Shown piece by piece: positions 1 to 6,837 of a stretch of DNA of 10,989 nt. The position numbers and the translations under genes are program-made. Each line of letters begins with the position of its first letter. Position 1 is the stretch's first letter. This DNA comes from Candidatus Caenarcanum sp. (lineage in GTDB: Bacteria; Cyanobacteriota; Vampirovibrionia; Gastranaerophilales; UBA9971). The DNA is taken from contig DYOT01000030.1 in NCBI GenBank assembly GCA_020720345.1, forward strand, positions 1 to 10,989, in the 5' to 3' direction. The notes beneath the pieces were generated by a model that worked only from the letters and a program-made list of their open reading frames with translations, did no database searches and had not been told where the DNA came from.

Positions 1-36
1 TATACTAATAGAAAATATTTAATAAAAGGAAAAATT

Positions 37-585
37 ATGCTTGCAATGTTGAATAAAAAAGAAACCGAACTTCTGGAGTTGTTCTCAGAAGAGGCTATAC
101 AAAAAAGAATTAGAGAAATAGCAGAAGAAATAAATGCTGTATTTCCGAAAGATGAAGAACTGGTTGTTATTGCTGTGCTTGCGGGCTCTATTTTATTTGC
201 GTCAGACCTGATTAAACGCCTTCATATGCCGATTCAGTTTGAATTTGTAAGGCTTTCCAGCTATGGACATGACCAAAAATCTTGCGGAAACGTAAAACCT
301 GTTGATTTAACACTGCCGGGTCTTGAAGGAAAAAATGTTTTAATAGTTGAAGATATTGTTGACACAGGCATAACAGCGAATTTTATGATTGATTACATAA
401 AAATGCAGCATAAGCCTGAAAAAATCAAGTTTGCTGCGCTTTTAGACAAGTGTTGCGCGAGACAAAAGCATGTAGACATTGATTTTAGAGGATTTGAAAT
501 TGATGACAAGTTTGTTGTGGGCTACGGTCTTGATTATATGGGATATTTCAGGAATTTGCCTTATATCGGCTATTTTCCGCAGTAG
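37..585 (+). CDS. hpt: Hypoxanthine (hypoxanthine-guanine) phosphoribosyltransferase
   Basis: A cytoplasmic purine-salvage enzyme of 182 residues, the usual length for bacterial Hpt. It joins hypoxanthine or guanine to PRPP to give IMP or GMP. Visible signatures are LAGS (residues 48-51, the pyrophosphate-binding loop), LSSYG (73-77, the flexible-loop Ser-Tyr), the PRPP motif VLIVEDIVDTG (101-111, with E105-D106 and the presumed catalytic Asp109), LLDK (135-138) and FVVGYGLDY (159-167, the purine-binding part). ATG at 37 is chosen because AAGGA (26-30) lies six bases upstream; an in-frame ATG at 46 is too far from it. TATACT at 1-6 could be the -10 box, but its -35 lies outside the window. 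The next gene begins three bases after the stop, so the two are probably co-transcribed. Family assignment is very secure; preference between hypoxanthine and guanine cannot be read from the sequence. Confidence 0.95.
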   Translation: MLAMLNKKETELLELFSEEAIQKRIREIAEEINAVFPKDEELVVIAVLAGSILFASDLIKRLHMPIQFEFVRLSSYGHDQKSCGNVKPVDLTLPGLEGKNVLIVEDIVDTGITANFMIDYIKMQHKPEKIKFAALLDKCCARQKHVDIDFRGFEIDDKFVVGYGLDYMGYFRNLPYIGYFPQ

Positions 586-588
586 TTA

Positions 589-1608
589 ATGATTATGAAC
601 AATAATGATTTTATAGCTTCCTGTATAATTCCCACAGGCATAGGTGCTTCCATAGGCGGATATGCAGGTGATGCTTCGCCTTATATAAACTTGCTGTCAA
701 AAGTTTGCCCGATAATTACAAACACAAATTCAGTAAATGCAGCGGTTTTTTCTGGAATTAACAGCAATATTTTTTATACAGAAGGCTTTGCAATAGATGC
801 ATTTTTTAAGGAAGAAATTGCTTTTAGGCCGTCTAAATTTAACAAAATCGGGGTAATTTTTGATAAGGCAATTCCTGAAAAAGTATTAAATGTGCATATA
901 AACACGATTAATGCTGTAAAATCAACTTACGGGATAAATATTACAGGCTATGAAATTACAGAAGAAGCCGCCGGTGTTGATTTTTATATTGCAGAATCAG
1001 GAAATTCCACGGGTAAATTGAAAAATCCTGACACGCTTGTTAAAGCAGGTGAGAAATTAATAAATAAAGGCGTTGAAGCGCTTGCTGTCGTTTGTTATTT
1101 TGGGGATTCCGATGATTCAAATTATATTAAAGGTTCAGGAGTTGATCCTGTAGGAGGAATGGAAGCTGTAATTTCACATATGCTGACAGAAAAATTCAGG
1201 ATTCCTGCAGCCCATGCGCCTGCTTTTGATGAAGCAAGCCTTTTGATTAATTCGGAAATTGTTAATAAAAAGGTTGCTGCGGAATATATTACATCAACTT
1301 TCCTCCCCTGCGTGCTGTTAGGGCTTTATAATGCTCCTAAAATCATTGCTTTCAACAAAGCAGGATATTTTGACATTACAATAAATGATTTAAAAGCCCT
1401 TGTTATGCCTTATGATTGCCTTGGAGGGCTGCCTGTAGTAAAAGCTCTGGAGAAAAATATTCCTGTGATTGCGGTGCAGGAAAATAAAACAGTTTTAAAC
1501 ATAACACCTGAAGTTGTCGGGAATGGAAATAAGATTATTAAGGTTAAAAGTTATCTTGAAGCAGCCGGATGTTTACTTTCTTTGAAACATGGGATATATT
1601 TTAATTAA
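589..1608 (+). CDS. DUF3326 family protein, function unknown
   Basis: A 339-residue protein I recognise as DUF3326, a family known to me mainly from cyanobacteria and plants and without an established function. Characteristic segments are IIPTGIGASIGGYAGDASP (residues 13-31), TNTNSVNAA (44-52), VDPVGGMEA (about 185-193), AHAPAF (208-213) and LGGLPVVKAL (278-287). There is no signal peptide or membrane segment, so it is probably cytoplasmic. The glycine-rich N-terminal loop looks like a phosphate- or nucleotide-binding turn, but that is only inference. The start lies three bases after the hpt stop with no clear Shine-Dalgarno sequence, which suggests translation by coupling with hpt; ATG at 595 is an alternative start two codons in. 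The adjacency to hpt hints at a role near nucleotide metabolism but proves nothing. Gene reality and family are secure, the function is open. Confidence 0.88.
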   Translation: MIMNNNDFIASCIIPTGIGASIGGYAGDASPYINLLSKVCPIITNTNSVNAAVFSGINSNIFYTEGFAIDAFFKEEIAFRPSKFNKIGVIFDKAIPEKVLNVHINTINAVKSTYGINITGYEITEEAAGVDFYIAESGNSTGKLKNPDTLVKAGEKLINKGVEALAVVCYFGDSDDSNYIKGSGVDPVGGMEAVISHMLTEKFRIPAAHAPAFDEASLLINSEIVNKKVAAEYITSTFLPCVLLGLYNAPKIIAFNKAGYFDITINDLKALVMPYDCLGGLPVVKALEKNIPVIAVQENKTVLNITPEVVGNGNKIIKVKSYLEAAGCLLSLKHGIYFN

Positions 1609-1632
1609 GTATATTAAAAATTATAATATACT
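1608..1632 (+). repeat. AT-rich inverted repeat after the DUF3326 gene
   Basis: AGTATATT (1608-1615) and AATATACT (1625-1632) are perfect 8-base inverted repeats with a 9-base loop. They begin at the last base of the DUF3326 stop codon and lie just upstream of the -10 box of the next gene. The stem has only two GC pairs and no T-tract follows, so this is a poor terminator; an operator or a weak terminator are both possible. Confidence 0.4.
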
Positions 1633-1656
1633 GCCTCAAAACCAAATTTGTTTTAG

Positions 1657-1662
1657 TATAAT
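1657..1662 (+). promoter_or_regulatory. Probable -10 box for the HD-GYP gene
   Basis: A perfect TATAAT stands 21 bases before the ATG at 1683, in the 74-base gap after the DUF3326 gene. The best -35 at 16 bases spacing (CTCAAA, 1635-1640) is weak, so the promoter is plausible rather than certain. The Shine-Dalgarno AAGGG is at 1671-1675, seven bases before the start. Confidence 0.45.
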
Positions 1663-1682
1663 TAAATAAAAAGGGTATAAAT

Positions 1683-2642
1683 ATGCGTCGAGTCATAGCA
1701 CTTGAGTTTGTAGGATTAAAACAGCTTGACTGTGATCTGTATGATGAAAACGGTAAAGTTGTTTATGAAAAGAATACAGACTTAACACCGCAGCTTTTAA
1801 TGCAGCTTAGTCATATGGATATTTTTAAGCGTGATGAGGAAAAAACGGCACAAAGAAATGTAAATATAGCTGAAAAACTCAAGGAAATGATACCGCCTGA
1901 GCCGCAGAATCTTTCTGAAAAAGTTGAATATAAAACTATAATAAACAGCAAAAAAGTAGAAAAGCTTCTTGATACAGCAAGAAAAATCTTATTCAGCCTG
2001 GAAGAAGGACATCCTCCAAAAGCTTCTGTTTGTCTGGACGCAACCCAGTCTATTCTGGATGAAGTTTATGAAAAATTTGATAAAGTTGGAAATATTTGCG
2101 AGTTAAGAATTAATGATTATTATACCTATACTCACGGGCTAAATGTTGCTGTTTTAAGTGCAATAATAGGCAGAGAGCTTTGTTTTCACGAAAATAAAGT
2201 TAAGGATTTAACTTTTGCAGGACTTTTGCATGATATTGGCAAAGTAATTATTCCGCATAATATTTTGTATAAAACGGGTACATTGACCCCCGATGAATTT
2301 AAAGAAGTACAAAACCATGCTCATACGGGCTATGAACTTATAATGAATGATATGAAACTTCCTGATTATATAGCCAGAGGAGCGCTTGAACATCATGAAA
2401 GATGGAATGGCGAAGGATACCCCAAAGGGCTACAGGGAAAAGAAATCTCAGAGTTTGGTCAGATAATAGCCATAGCTGATGTTTTTGATGCCCTTGTTTC
2501 TGAAAAAGTTTACAGGAATTCTGTTATGGCAAATGATGCAATAAGAGTAATGCTCAGGGAAGAAACAGAATCATTTAATCCTGAAATTTTCCATAAATTT
2601 GCGTTTTTAACAGTTGTAAAAACCATAAAACCAGGCGCATAG
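1683..2642 (+). CDS. HD-GYP domain protein, probable cyclic-di-GMP phosphodiesterase
   Basis: A soluble 319-residue protein with an N-terminal part (about 1-130) that I do not recognise and a C-terminal HD-GYP domain (about 135-315), the family that hydrolyses cyclic di-GMP (or cGAMP in some members). Metal-ligand positions are all present: His151, the HD pair His183-Asp184 with Lys187 (LLHDIGK), His212, His237-His238 and Asp266. The GYP signature reads HHERWNGEGYP (237-247), close to the canonical HHExxDGxGYP but with Asn for Asp. There is no receiver, GAF or membrane segment, so the input signal is unknown; the N-terminus could be a DUF3391-like cap, which I cannot confirm. AAGGG at 1671-1675 supports the ATG at 1683. 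It sits between unrelated metabolic genes with its own -10 box, so it is probably transcribed on its own. Domain secure; enzymatic activity inferred from intact residues. Confidence 0.9.
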   Translation: MRRVIALEFVGLKQLDCDLYDENGKVVYEKNTDLTPQLLMQLSHMDIFKRDEEKTAQRNVNIAEKLKEMIPPEPQNLSEKVEYKTIINSKKVEKLLDTARKILFSLEEGHPPKASVCLDATQSILDEVYEKFDKVGNICELRINDYYTYTHGLNVAVLSAIIGRELCFHENKVKDLTFAGLLHDIGKVIIPHNILYKTGTLTPDEFKEVQNHAHTGYELIMNDMKLPDYIARGALEHHERWNGEGYPKGLQGKEISEFGQIIAIADVFDALVSEKVYRNSVMANDAIRVMLREETESFNPEIFHKFAFLTVVKTIKPGA

Positions 2643-2643
2643 A

Positions 2644-2667
2644 ATAATTCTATTTAACCGGAATTAT
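2644..2667 (+). repeat. Short inverted repeat between HD-GYP and DHS-like genes
   Basis: ATAATTC (2644-2650) and GAATTAT (2661-2667) form a perfect 7-base stem with a 10-base loop directly after the HD-GYP stop. No T-run follows, so termination here would be weak at best. Confidence 0.3.
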
Positions 2668-2719
2668 GTTTATGATACTGTTTGGGTTGGTTTAAAATAA
2701 GTTTTGTATTGGAAGAAAA

Positions 2720-3694
2720 ATGACTAAAAACGTAATAACAAATTTTTTAAAAGAAAATTTTAAACATTTCAATGCGGCAGCACTTATTGATGCGGCGGAA
2801 GCATATAAAAATCATATGGAAAACGGCGGGAAAATGCTGGTTACTCTTGCAGGAGCGATGAGCACGGCAGAACTTGGTATTTCTCTTGCAGAAATGATTA
2901 GACAGGACAAAGTTTCTGCCATTTGCTGCACAGGCGCAAATCTTGAAGAAGATTTATTTAACCTTGTTGCGCATGATTTTTATAAAAGAATTCCAAATTA
3001 TCGTGATTTAACGCCGGAAGATGAAGAAGATTTATTAAAGCATCATTTTAACAGGGTTACAGACACCTGTATTCCTGAAGAAGAGGCGATGAGAAGAATA
3101 GAAGAATTCCTGAAAAAATACTGGTTTTCGGCCGACAAAAATAATGAAAGATATTTTCCGCACGAATTTATATTTAAAGTGTTACAGGATGTTGATTTAA
3201 AGCAATTATTCCAGATAGACCCGAAAAACAGCTGGCTGCTTGCGGCTATGGAAAAAAATCTCCCGATATTCGTGCCGGGCTGGGAAGATTCAACTACCGG
3301 CAATTTTTTCACCTCGCATTGCATGAAAGGGGCAGTAAAGAATCCTTTGACTGTTAAAGGCGGTGTTGAATACATGATAGAACTTTGCAACTGGTATTTA
3401 GAGGCTTCTAAAGATACCACTATTGGGTTTTTCCAGATAGGCGGCGGAATAGCCGGAGATTTCCCGATTTGTGTCGTTCCTATGATTCATCAGGATTTGG
3501 AGCAGGAAGCGCCTTTATGGGGATATTTTTGCCAGATAAGCGATTCTACAACGAGTTACGGCTCATACAGCGGTGCTGTTCCCAATGAAAAAATAACATG
3601 GGGCAAGCTCGCAAAAGACACGCCAAAGTTTATAATAGAATCGGACGCAACTATCGTTGCGCCCTTAATGTTTGCTTATATTTTAGGTATGTAG
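2720..3694 (+). CDS. Deoxyhypusine synthase-like protein (probable polyamine-forming enzyme)
   Basis: A 324-residue member of the deoxyhypusine synthase fold family, which uses NAD to move an aminobutyl group from a polyamine donor. Bacteria have no eIF5A, and bacterial homologues are usually thought to act on small amines, for example as homospermidine synthases; the actual substrate here is unknown. Visible features are LAGAMSTAELG (43-53), the NAD-binding TGANLEED (71-78), a GGG turn (241-243) and ITWGK (292-296), in which Lys296 matches the imine-forming lysine of human DHS (Lys329), Trp294 matches Trp327 and Glu290 matches Glu323. The human active-site His288 falls in the stretch GGGIAGDFP (241-249), where no His is present, which sets this clade apart from true eukaryotic DHS. 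GGAAG at 2711-2715 supports the start. No other polyamine gene is in the window. Confidence 0.85.
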   Translation: MTKNVITNFLKENFKHFNAAALIDAAEAYKNHMENGGKMLVTLAGAMSTAELGISLAEMIRQDKVSAICCTGANLEEDLFNLVAHDFYKRIPNYRDLTPEDEEDLLKHHFNRVTDTCIPEEEAMRRIEEFLKKYWFSADKNNERYFPHEFIFKVLQDVDLKQLFQIDPKNSWLLAAMEKNLPIFVPGWEDSTTGNFFTSHCMKGAVKNPLTVKGGVEYMIELCNWYLEASKDTTIGFFQIGGGIAGDFPICVVPMIHQDLEQEAPLWGYFCQISDSTTSYGSYSGAVPNEKITWGKLAKDTPKFIIESDATIVAPLMFAYILGM

Positions 3695-3750
3695 AACTAA
3701 TCTTCTTTTAATATCAGAGGGCTGAGGAAAAGTTTCTAAAATCGTTGCGA

Positions 3751-4088
3751 TGTCATTGCGAAAGGACTCCACTTTTTCTGACTAAATGTCAGGAAAAGAA
3801 GGAGGTAGGCTAAAGCCTCGACGTGGCAATCCAAAAAAGATAAGAATTAAATGTTTTTAAAGTGGCTTTATACTGGAATGAGTTTAATTTTCAGAAAAAC
3901 CGGCAAAGCCGGATTTTCCCGAAAATACACTCCCGCTTCGCCTATACCGCTCAAGGCGTTTGCAGATAAAATCCAAAATTTAATTTAAGAGCGGTATAAC
4001 AAGAAAAACTCAATTTTCTTTGGATTGTCCCCCTTCTTTTTTGATATTTAATCAAAAAAGTGGGTTCCCTGCTTCACTCGCAATGACA
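3751..4088. repeat. Palindromic dispersed repeat, copy A (TGTCATTGCGA type)
   Basis: The ends are TGTCATTGCGA (3751-3761) and its near complement ending CAATGACA (4081-4088). The arms match each other on opposite strands over most of their length. The left arm (3751-3832) has the hairpin CTTTTTCTGAC-TAAAT-GTCAGGAAAAG (3772-3798), AGGCTAAAGCCT (3807-3818) and GGCAATCCAA. The right arm (4020-4088) has TTGGATTG and the perfect hairpin CTTTTTTGAT-ATTTA-ATCAAAAAAG (4036-4060). The core holds CCGGC-AAA-GCCGG (3900-3912) and a long-range pair TATACCGCTC (3943-3952) / GAGCGGTATA (3989-3998). Such CATTGCGA...GCAATCC repeats are known as non-autonomous dispersed elements in several bacteria; no transposase is seen here. 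Confidence 0.85.
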
Positions 4089-4186
4089 TTCACAGCCTTT
4101 TAGCTTTCTTTCCTTTACCATGCTTTTAATATTTCTTAACATACAAATCCCGCTTTCAGGCTTATAATTATAACAAGTATTGGTTT

Positions 4187-4348
4187 ATTGTCATTGCGAG
4201 GAGGCTTGGAAAGCCGACGCGGCAATCCAAAAATAAATGCTTTTGAAGAGGCTTTAGAATGAAAAAGTCTAATTTTCTTGGATTGTCCCCCTTCTTTTTT
4301 GATATTTAATCAAAAAAGCGGGTTCCCTACTTCGTTCGCAATGACAAT
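4187..4348. repeat. Palindromic dispersed repeat, copy B (shorter left arm)
   Basis: Perfect 13-base terminal inverted repeats ATTGTCATTGCGA (4187-4199) and its complement (4336-4348) enclose about 136 bases. The right arm is almost identical to that of copy A, including CTTTTTTGAT-ATTTA-ATCAAAAAAG (4294-4318). The left arm lacks the matching hairpin and keeps only GGAGG...GGCAATCCAA (4200-4230), so the element looks internally deleted. The similarity to copy A continues past the terminal repeat (TTTTAGCTTTCTTTCCT at about 4099-4115 and 4357-4373). This points to duplication of a larger block rather than two independent insertions. Confidence 0.85.
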
Positions 4349-4391
4349 TTGCAGCTTTTAGCTTTCTTTCCTCTGCCCTGTAAAAAAACCT

Positions 4392-4419
4392 TTGACGCTG
4401 TCATAAAAAATATGATAAT
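4392..4419 (+). promoter_or_regulatory. metY: Probable sigma-70 type promoter of metY
   Basis: TTGACG (4392-4397) and GATAAT (4414-4419) are each one base from consensus, spaced by 16. Transcription would start near 4426 and give a leader of about 70 bases before the ATG at 4495. The leader is too short for a SAM riboswitch. A second TTGACA (4452-4457) has no usable -10 ahead of the Shine-Dalgarno sequence. Confidence 0.55.
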
Positions 4420-4494
4420 AATAGATGAAATCCCTTTACTAAAAGTTAAAATTGACAATATTTTAACCAAAATAATACCTCGAGGAGAATAATA

Positions 4495-5766
4495 ATGAAA
4501 TTTAATACAATGGCAATACATGGCGGACAGGAGCCCGATTGTGAAACGCATTCAAGGGCTGTCCCTATATATCAGACAACAGCATATACTTTTGAAAATT
4601 CGCAGGAAGCAGCGAGTTTATTTGAGCTTAAAAAATCAGGAAATATTTATACAAGGCTTTCAAACCCTACAACAGAAGTCCTTGAAAAAAGAATTACAAT
4701 GCTGGAAGGCGGCGTCGGCGCTCTGGCAGTAGCTTCAGGACAGGCCGCAATTACCCTTGCCGTTTTAAATATTGCCAGACCCGGAGATGAAATAGTTGCA
4801 TCTTCAGCTCTTTACGGCGGCACTTACAATTTGTTTGCCCATACTCTTACAAGACTAGGAATAAAGACCTCTTTCGTAAATTCCAACCAGCCTGAAGATT
4901 TTGATAATGTAATAACAAAAAAGACAAAACTTGTTTTTATTGAGTCTATTGGAAACCCTAAATTAAATATAATAGACATAGACAAACTTGCAAGAATCGC
5001 CCATAAAAACCATGTCCCATTAATCGTTGATAATACTGTTCCCACACCTTATCTTTTCAGACCTTTTGAGTACGGGGCAGATATAGTAGTGCATTCAGCC
5101 ACGAAATTTATAGGAGGACATGGCACTTCACTTGGCGGCTTGATTGTGGATTCCGGAAATTTCGACTGGTTTGGGGCAAGCACTTATCCCGAAATGACAT
5201 TAGCCGACCCAAGCTACCATGGAGTTATTTATACAAGAGATTTCGGAAAAGCTGCTTATATTACACGAGCAAGAGTTCAGTTATTAAGAGATATGGGACC
5301 GGCAATAAGCCCGTTTAATTCATTTTTACTTTTGCAGGGACTGGAAACACTTGCTTTGAGAATGCAAAGACATTCGGAAAACGCACTTAAAGTTGCCAGA
5401 TTTCTTAAAAGCCATAAAAAAGTCAGCTGGGTAAATTATCCGGGGCTTGAAGATCATCCTGACTATAAGTTTGCCGAAAAATTCCTTCCTAATGGGCAGG
5501 GGGCAATAATAGGGTTTGGCATAAAAGGCGGAAAGTCTTCAGGAATTAATTTTATTGATAATGTGAAGCTTTTATCCCACGTTGCAAATATTGGAGATGT
5601 GAGGACACTTGTAATACATCCTGCAAGCACAACCCATCAGCAGCTCACAGAAGAAGAAAAACTGTCAACAGGCGTTACGGATGACTTTATAAGGCTTAGT
5701 GTCGGTATTGAAGATGTAAATGACATCATAGCCGATATTGAGCAGGCGCTGGAAGCAATAATGTAG
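4495..5766 (+). CDS. metY: O-acetylhomoserine sulfhydrylase (aminocarboxypropyltransferase)
   Basis: A cytoplasmic PLP enzyme of the Cys/Met metabolism family, 423 residues, the usual MetY length. It forms homocysteine from O-acetyl-L-homoserine and sulfide, feeding methionine synthesis. Family marks are the N-terminal HGGQEPD (9-15), YTRLSNPT (52-59), SGQAA (81-85), SSALYGGTYNL (103-113), ESIGNP (150-155), the cofactor-contacting VDN (178-180) and SATKFIGGHG (201-210), where Lys204 is the PLP-binding lysine. The segment from about residue 238 (YHG, the Arg-Asp pair in LLRDMG, and PFNSFLLLQGLETL) is typical of MetY rather than of the shorter MetB/MetZ enzymes. A strong Shine-Dalgarno GAGGAG (4482-4487) lies seven bases before the ATG. 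It converges on fliO with one base between the stops, leaving no room for a terminator outside the coding regions. No other sulfur gene is nearby. Confidence 0.93.
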   Translation: MKFNTMAIHGGQEPDCETHSRAVPIYQTTAYTFENSQEAASLFELKKSGNIYTRLSNPTTEVLEKRITMLEGGVGALAVASGQAAITLAVLNIARPGDEIVASSALYGGTYNLFAHTLTRLGIKTSFVNSNQPEDFDNVITKKTKLVFIESIGNPKLNIIDIDKLARIAHKNHVPLIVDNTVPTPYLFRPFEYGADIVVHSATKFIGGHGTSLGGLIVDSGNFDWFGASTYPEMTLADPSYHGVIYTRDFGKAAYITRARVQLLRDMGPAISPFNSFLLLQGLETLALRMQRHSENALKVARFLKSHKKVSWVNYPGLEDHPDYKFAEKFLPNGQGAIIGFGIKGGKSSGINFIDNVKLLSHVANIGDVRTLVIHPASTTHQQLTEEEKLSTGVTDDFIRLSVGIEDVNDIIADIEQALEAIM

Positions 5767-5767
5767 T

Positions 5768-6793
5768 TTATTCTTTATTATAATCTTTGTAAAGATCAGA
5801 ATATCTTGAAGAATAATTATCAGGATCCGCAAATTCGTCATTTTCGTTGGGCATTTCTTTTTCAGGAATACTGTCTTCCTGTGGGAGTTTGTCTTCAGTT
5901 TTTGTTTCAGTAGGAGTATTTTCCGAATGTTTTTTTGCTTTTAATTTTTCAATTTCTTCGGGCTCAATTTCTGTTAACAGATTGATATTGCTGGCAGTGC
6001 TGCCTATTACAAGCTGTTTTCCATTAATTTCCACCAGATGAATATCTTTCCCCTGTCCCAGAGTGGAAGAGGAAAGAATATTAAACTTGTTCAGATTTTT
6101 TTCTGCAAATTTTCCTGTTAATATTGCACTCGGATTGATTCCTTTAATTTTTGCGTATCCCCAGGCAAATGCAAAAATCAGTAATAATACAATAACTAAG
6201 GCTGATAAGGCTCTTAAATAATAACTTCCCGAGGTGTCTTTTTTTATTGGGATTTTATCAAAAGACTGACTGCTTTCGTTAATTTTGTCAATTTTTGAAA
6301 CCGTTTTACTGTCGGAATTTTCAAGGGCTTTTCCATTTAAATCATTTTCAGAAGCCTTGTCCTGAACAATATTTTTGTCATCCTGAACTTGATTCAGGGT
6401 TTTTTCTGCTTTGGATACTGGTTCAGATTGTTGGACAGATTCAGAAGCGGCATAGCCTCCTGCTAGGGAACTTGACTCATGAGTCGAGTCTTTAACTGCG
6501 CTGGTCGAGATTTCGGGCTTAGTTGAAGGCGAAGCCTCATGCACAGGCAAAGTTTTTTGTTTTTCTTCAGTATTGGCAATTAACCTGAGCTTGGGAATTT
6601 GTTTTTTAATTACGGCATTGTTGCTTTCAGCGGAAACAACCTGTTTGTTTCCTGAATTGGCAGAAACCTTTTCAATATTAACCTTGTTAATTTTAAAATC
6701 AGAAATGGAAAAATTATTATTTTCTGCCTGAGCGAAAGCCGGCGCACATAAAAAAATAAAATTTAAAAATAAAATTTTTAAAAACTTTCCCAT
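5768..6793 (-). CDS. fliO: FliO-like flagellar export protein with a long linker
   Basis: A 341-residue protein with a signal peptide (Lys3, Lys6, hydrophobic 7-21, likely cut after AFA at 21), a Ser/Lys/Glu-rich, probably unstructured stretch (24-190), one membrane segment (about 193-214) and a FliO domain (about 237-276: LSSSTLGQGKDIHLVEINGK, then LVIGSTASNINLL), followed by an acidic tail. FliO is an inner-membrane accessory for assembly of the FliP/FliQ/FliR flagellar export gate. Most FliO proteins are much shorter; the extra length is the linker. Residues 132-139 (TLNQVQDD) are encoded by a dispersed repeat. Unlike the usual layout, no fliP, fliQ or fliN is beside it: metY converges on it and gshB diverges from it. 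GAGG (complement of 6798-6801) supports the start. The FliO call rests on the short domain plus the topology, so it is good but not certain. Confidence 0.75.
   Translation of the reverse strand: MGKFLKILFLNFIFLCAPAFAQAENNNFSISDFKINKVNIEKVSANSGNKQVVSAESNNAVIKKQIPKLRLIANTEEKQKTLPVHEASPSTKPEISTSAVKDSTHESSSLAGGYAASESVQQSEPVSKAEKTLNQVQDDKNIVQDKASENDLNGKALENSDSKTVSKIDKINESSQSFDKIPIKKDTSGSYYLRALSALVIVLLLIFAFAWGYAKIKGINPSAILTGKFAEKNLNKFNILSSSTLGQGKDIHLVEINGKQLVIGSTASNINLLTEIEPEEIEKLKAKKHSENTPTETKTEDKLPQEDSIPEKEMPNENDEFADPDNYSSRYSDLYKDYNKE
6376..6399 (-). repeat. TGTCATCCTGA-type repeat fragment inside fliO
   Basis: On the + strand a TGTCATCCTGAACTTGATT segment runs to CAGGG, with stem CCTGAA (6382-6387) / TTCAGG (6393-6398) and a 5-base loop. 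It shares TGTCATCCTGA with the repeats at 8579 and 10070. Read on the - strand it is in frame and encodes TLNQVQDD (residues 132-139) of the FliO linker. The flanking reading frame is intact, so the insertion is tolerated. Confidence 0.75.
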
Positions 6794-6837
6794 AAAACCT
6801 CAAGAGAATTCAAAAATATACTGCTTCCTCTTAGAAT

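Larger units (their letters stand above)
3695..4494. other. Gene-free 800-base region made of palindromic repeats
   Basis: No convincing coding sequence or RNA gene was found on either strand. The stretch from 3751 to about 4380 is taken up by two related palindromic repeat copies, listed separately. The rest is AT-rich spacer plus the promoter of metY. I found no rho-independent terminator right after the DHS-like stop at 3694. Confidence 0.7.

Noticed and set aside
2208..2396. Open frame on the - strand
   Set aside because: Antisense to the HD-GYP catalytic region, with no ribosome site and no domain.
3043..3420. 125-codon open frame on the - strand
   Set aside because: Antisense to the conserved DHS-like gene; composition is that of a shadow frame.
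3751..4346. CRISPR array
   Set aside because: The repeats are two long palindromic copies without regular short units or spacers, and there are no cas genes.
3751..4348. Autonomous insertion sequence
   Set aside because: Terminal inverted repeats exist, but no transposase frame lies between them.
4420..4494. SAM or other riboswitch ahead of metY
   Set aside because: The leader after the probable promoter is only about 70 bases and AT-rich, with no recognisable stems or terminator.
3695..4494. tRNA or other stable RNA gene
   Set aside because: I found no cloverleaf with a T-loop motif or any other recognisable RNA family here or in the other gaps.
4327..4551. 74-codon open frame on the - strand ahead of metY
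   Set aside because: It crosses the repeat edge, the metY promoter and the start of metY, and has no supporting ribosome site or homology that I recognise.
6295..6495. A + strand open frame containing a CHPELDSG peptide
   Set aside because: It lies antisense to the FliO linker and its most protein-like part is the translated dispersed repeat; no ribosome site.
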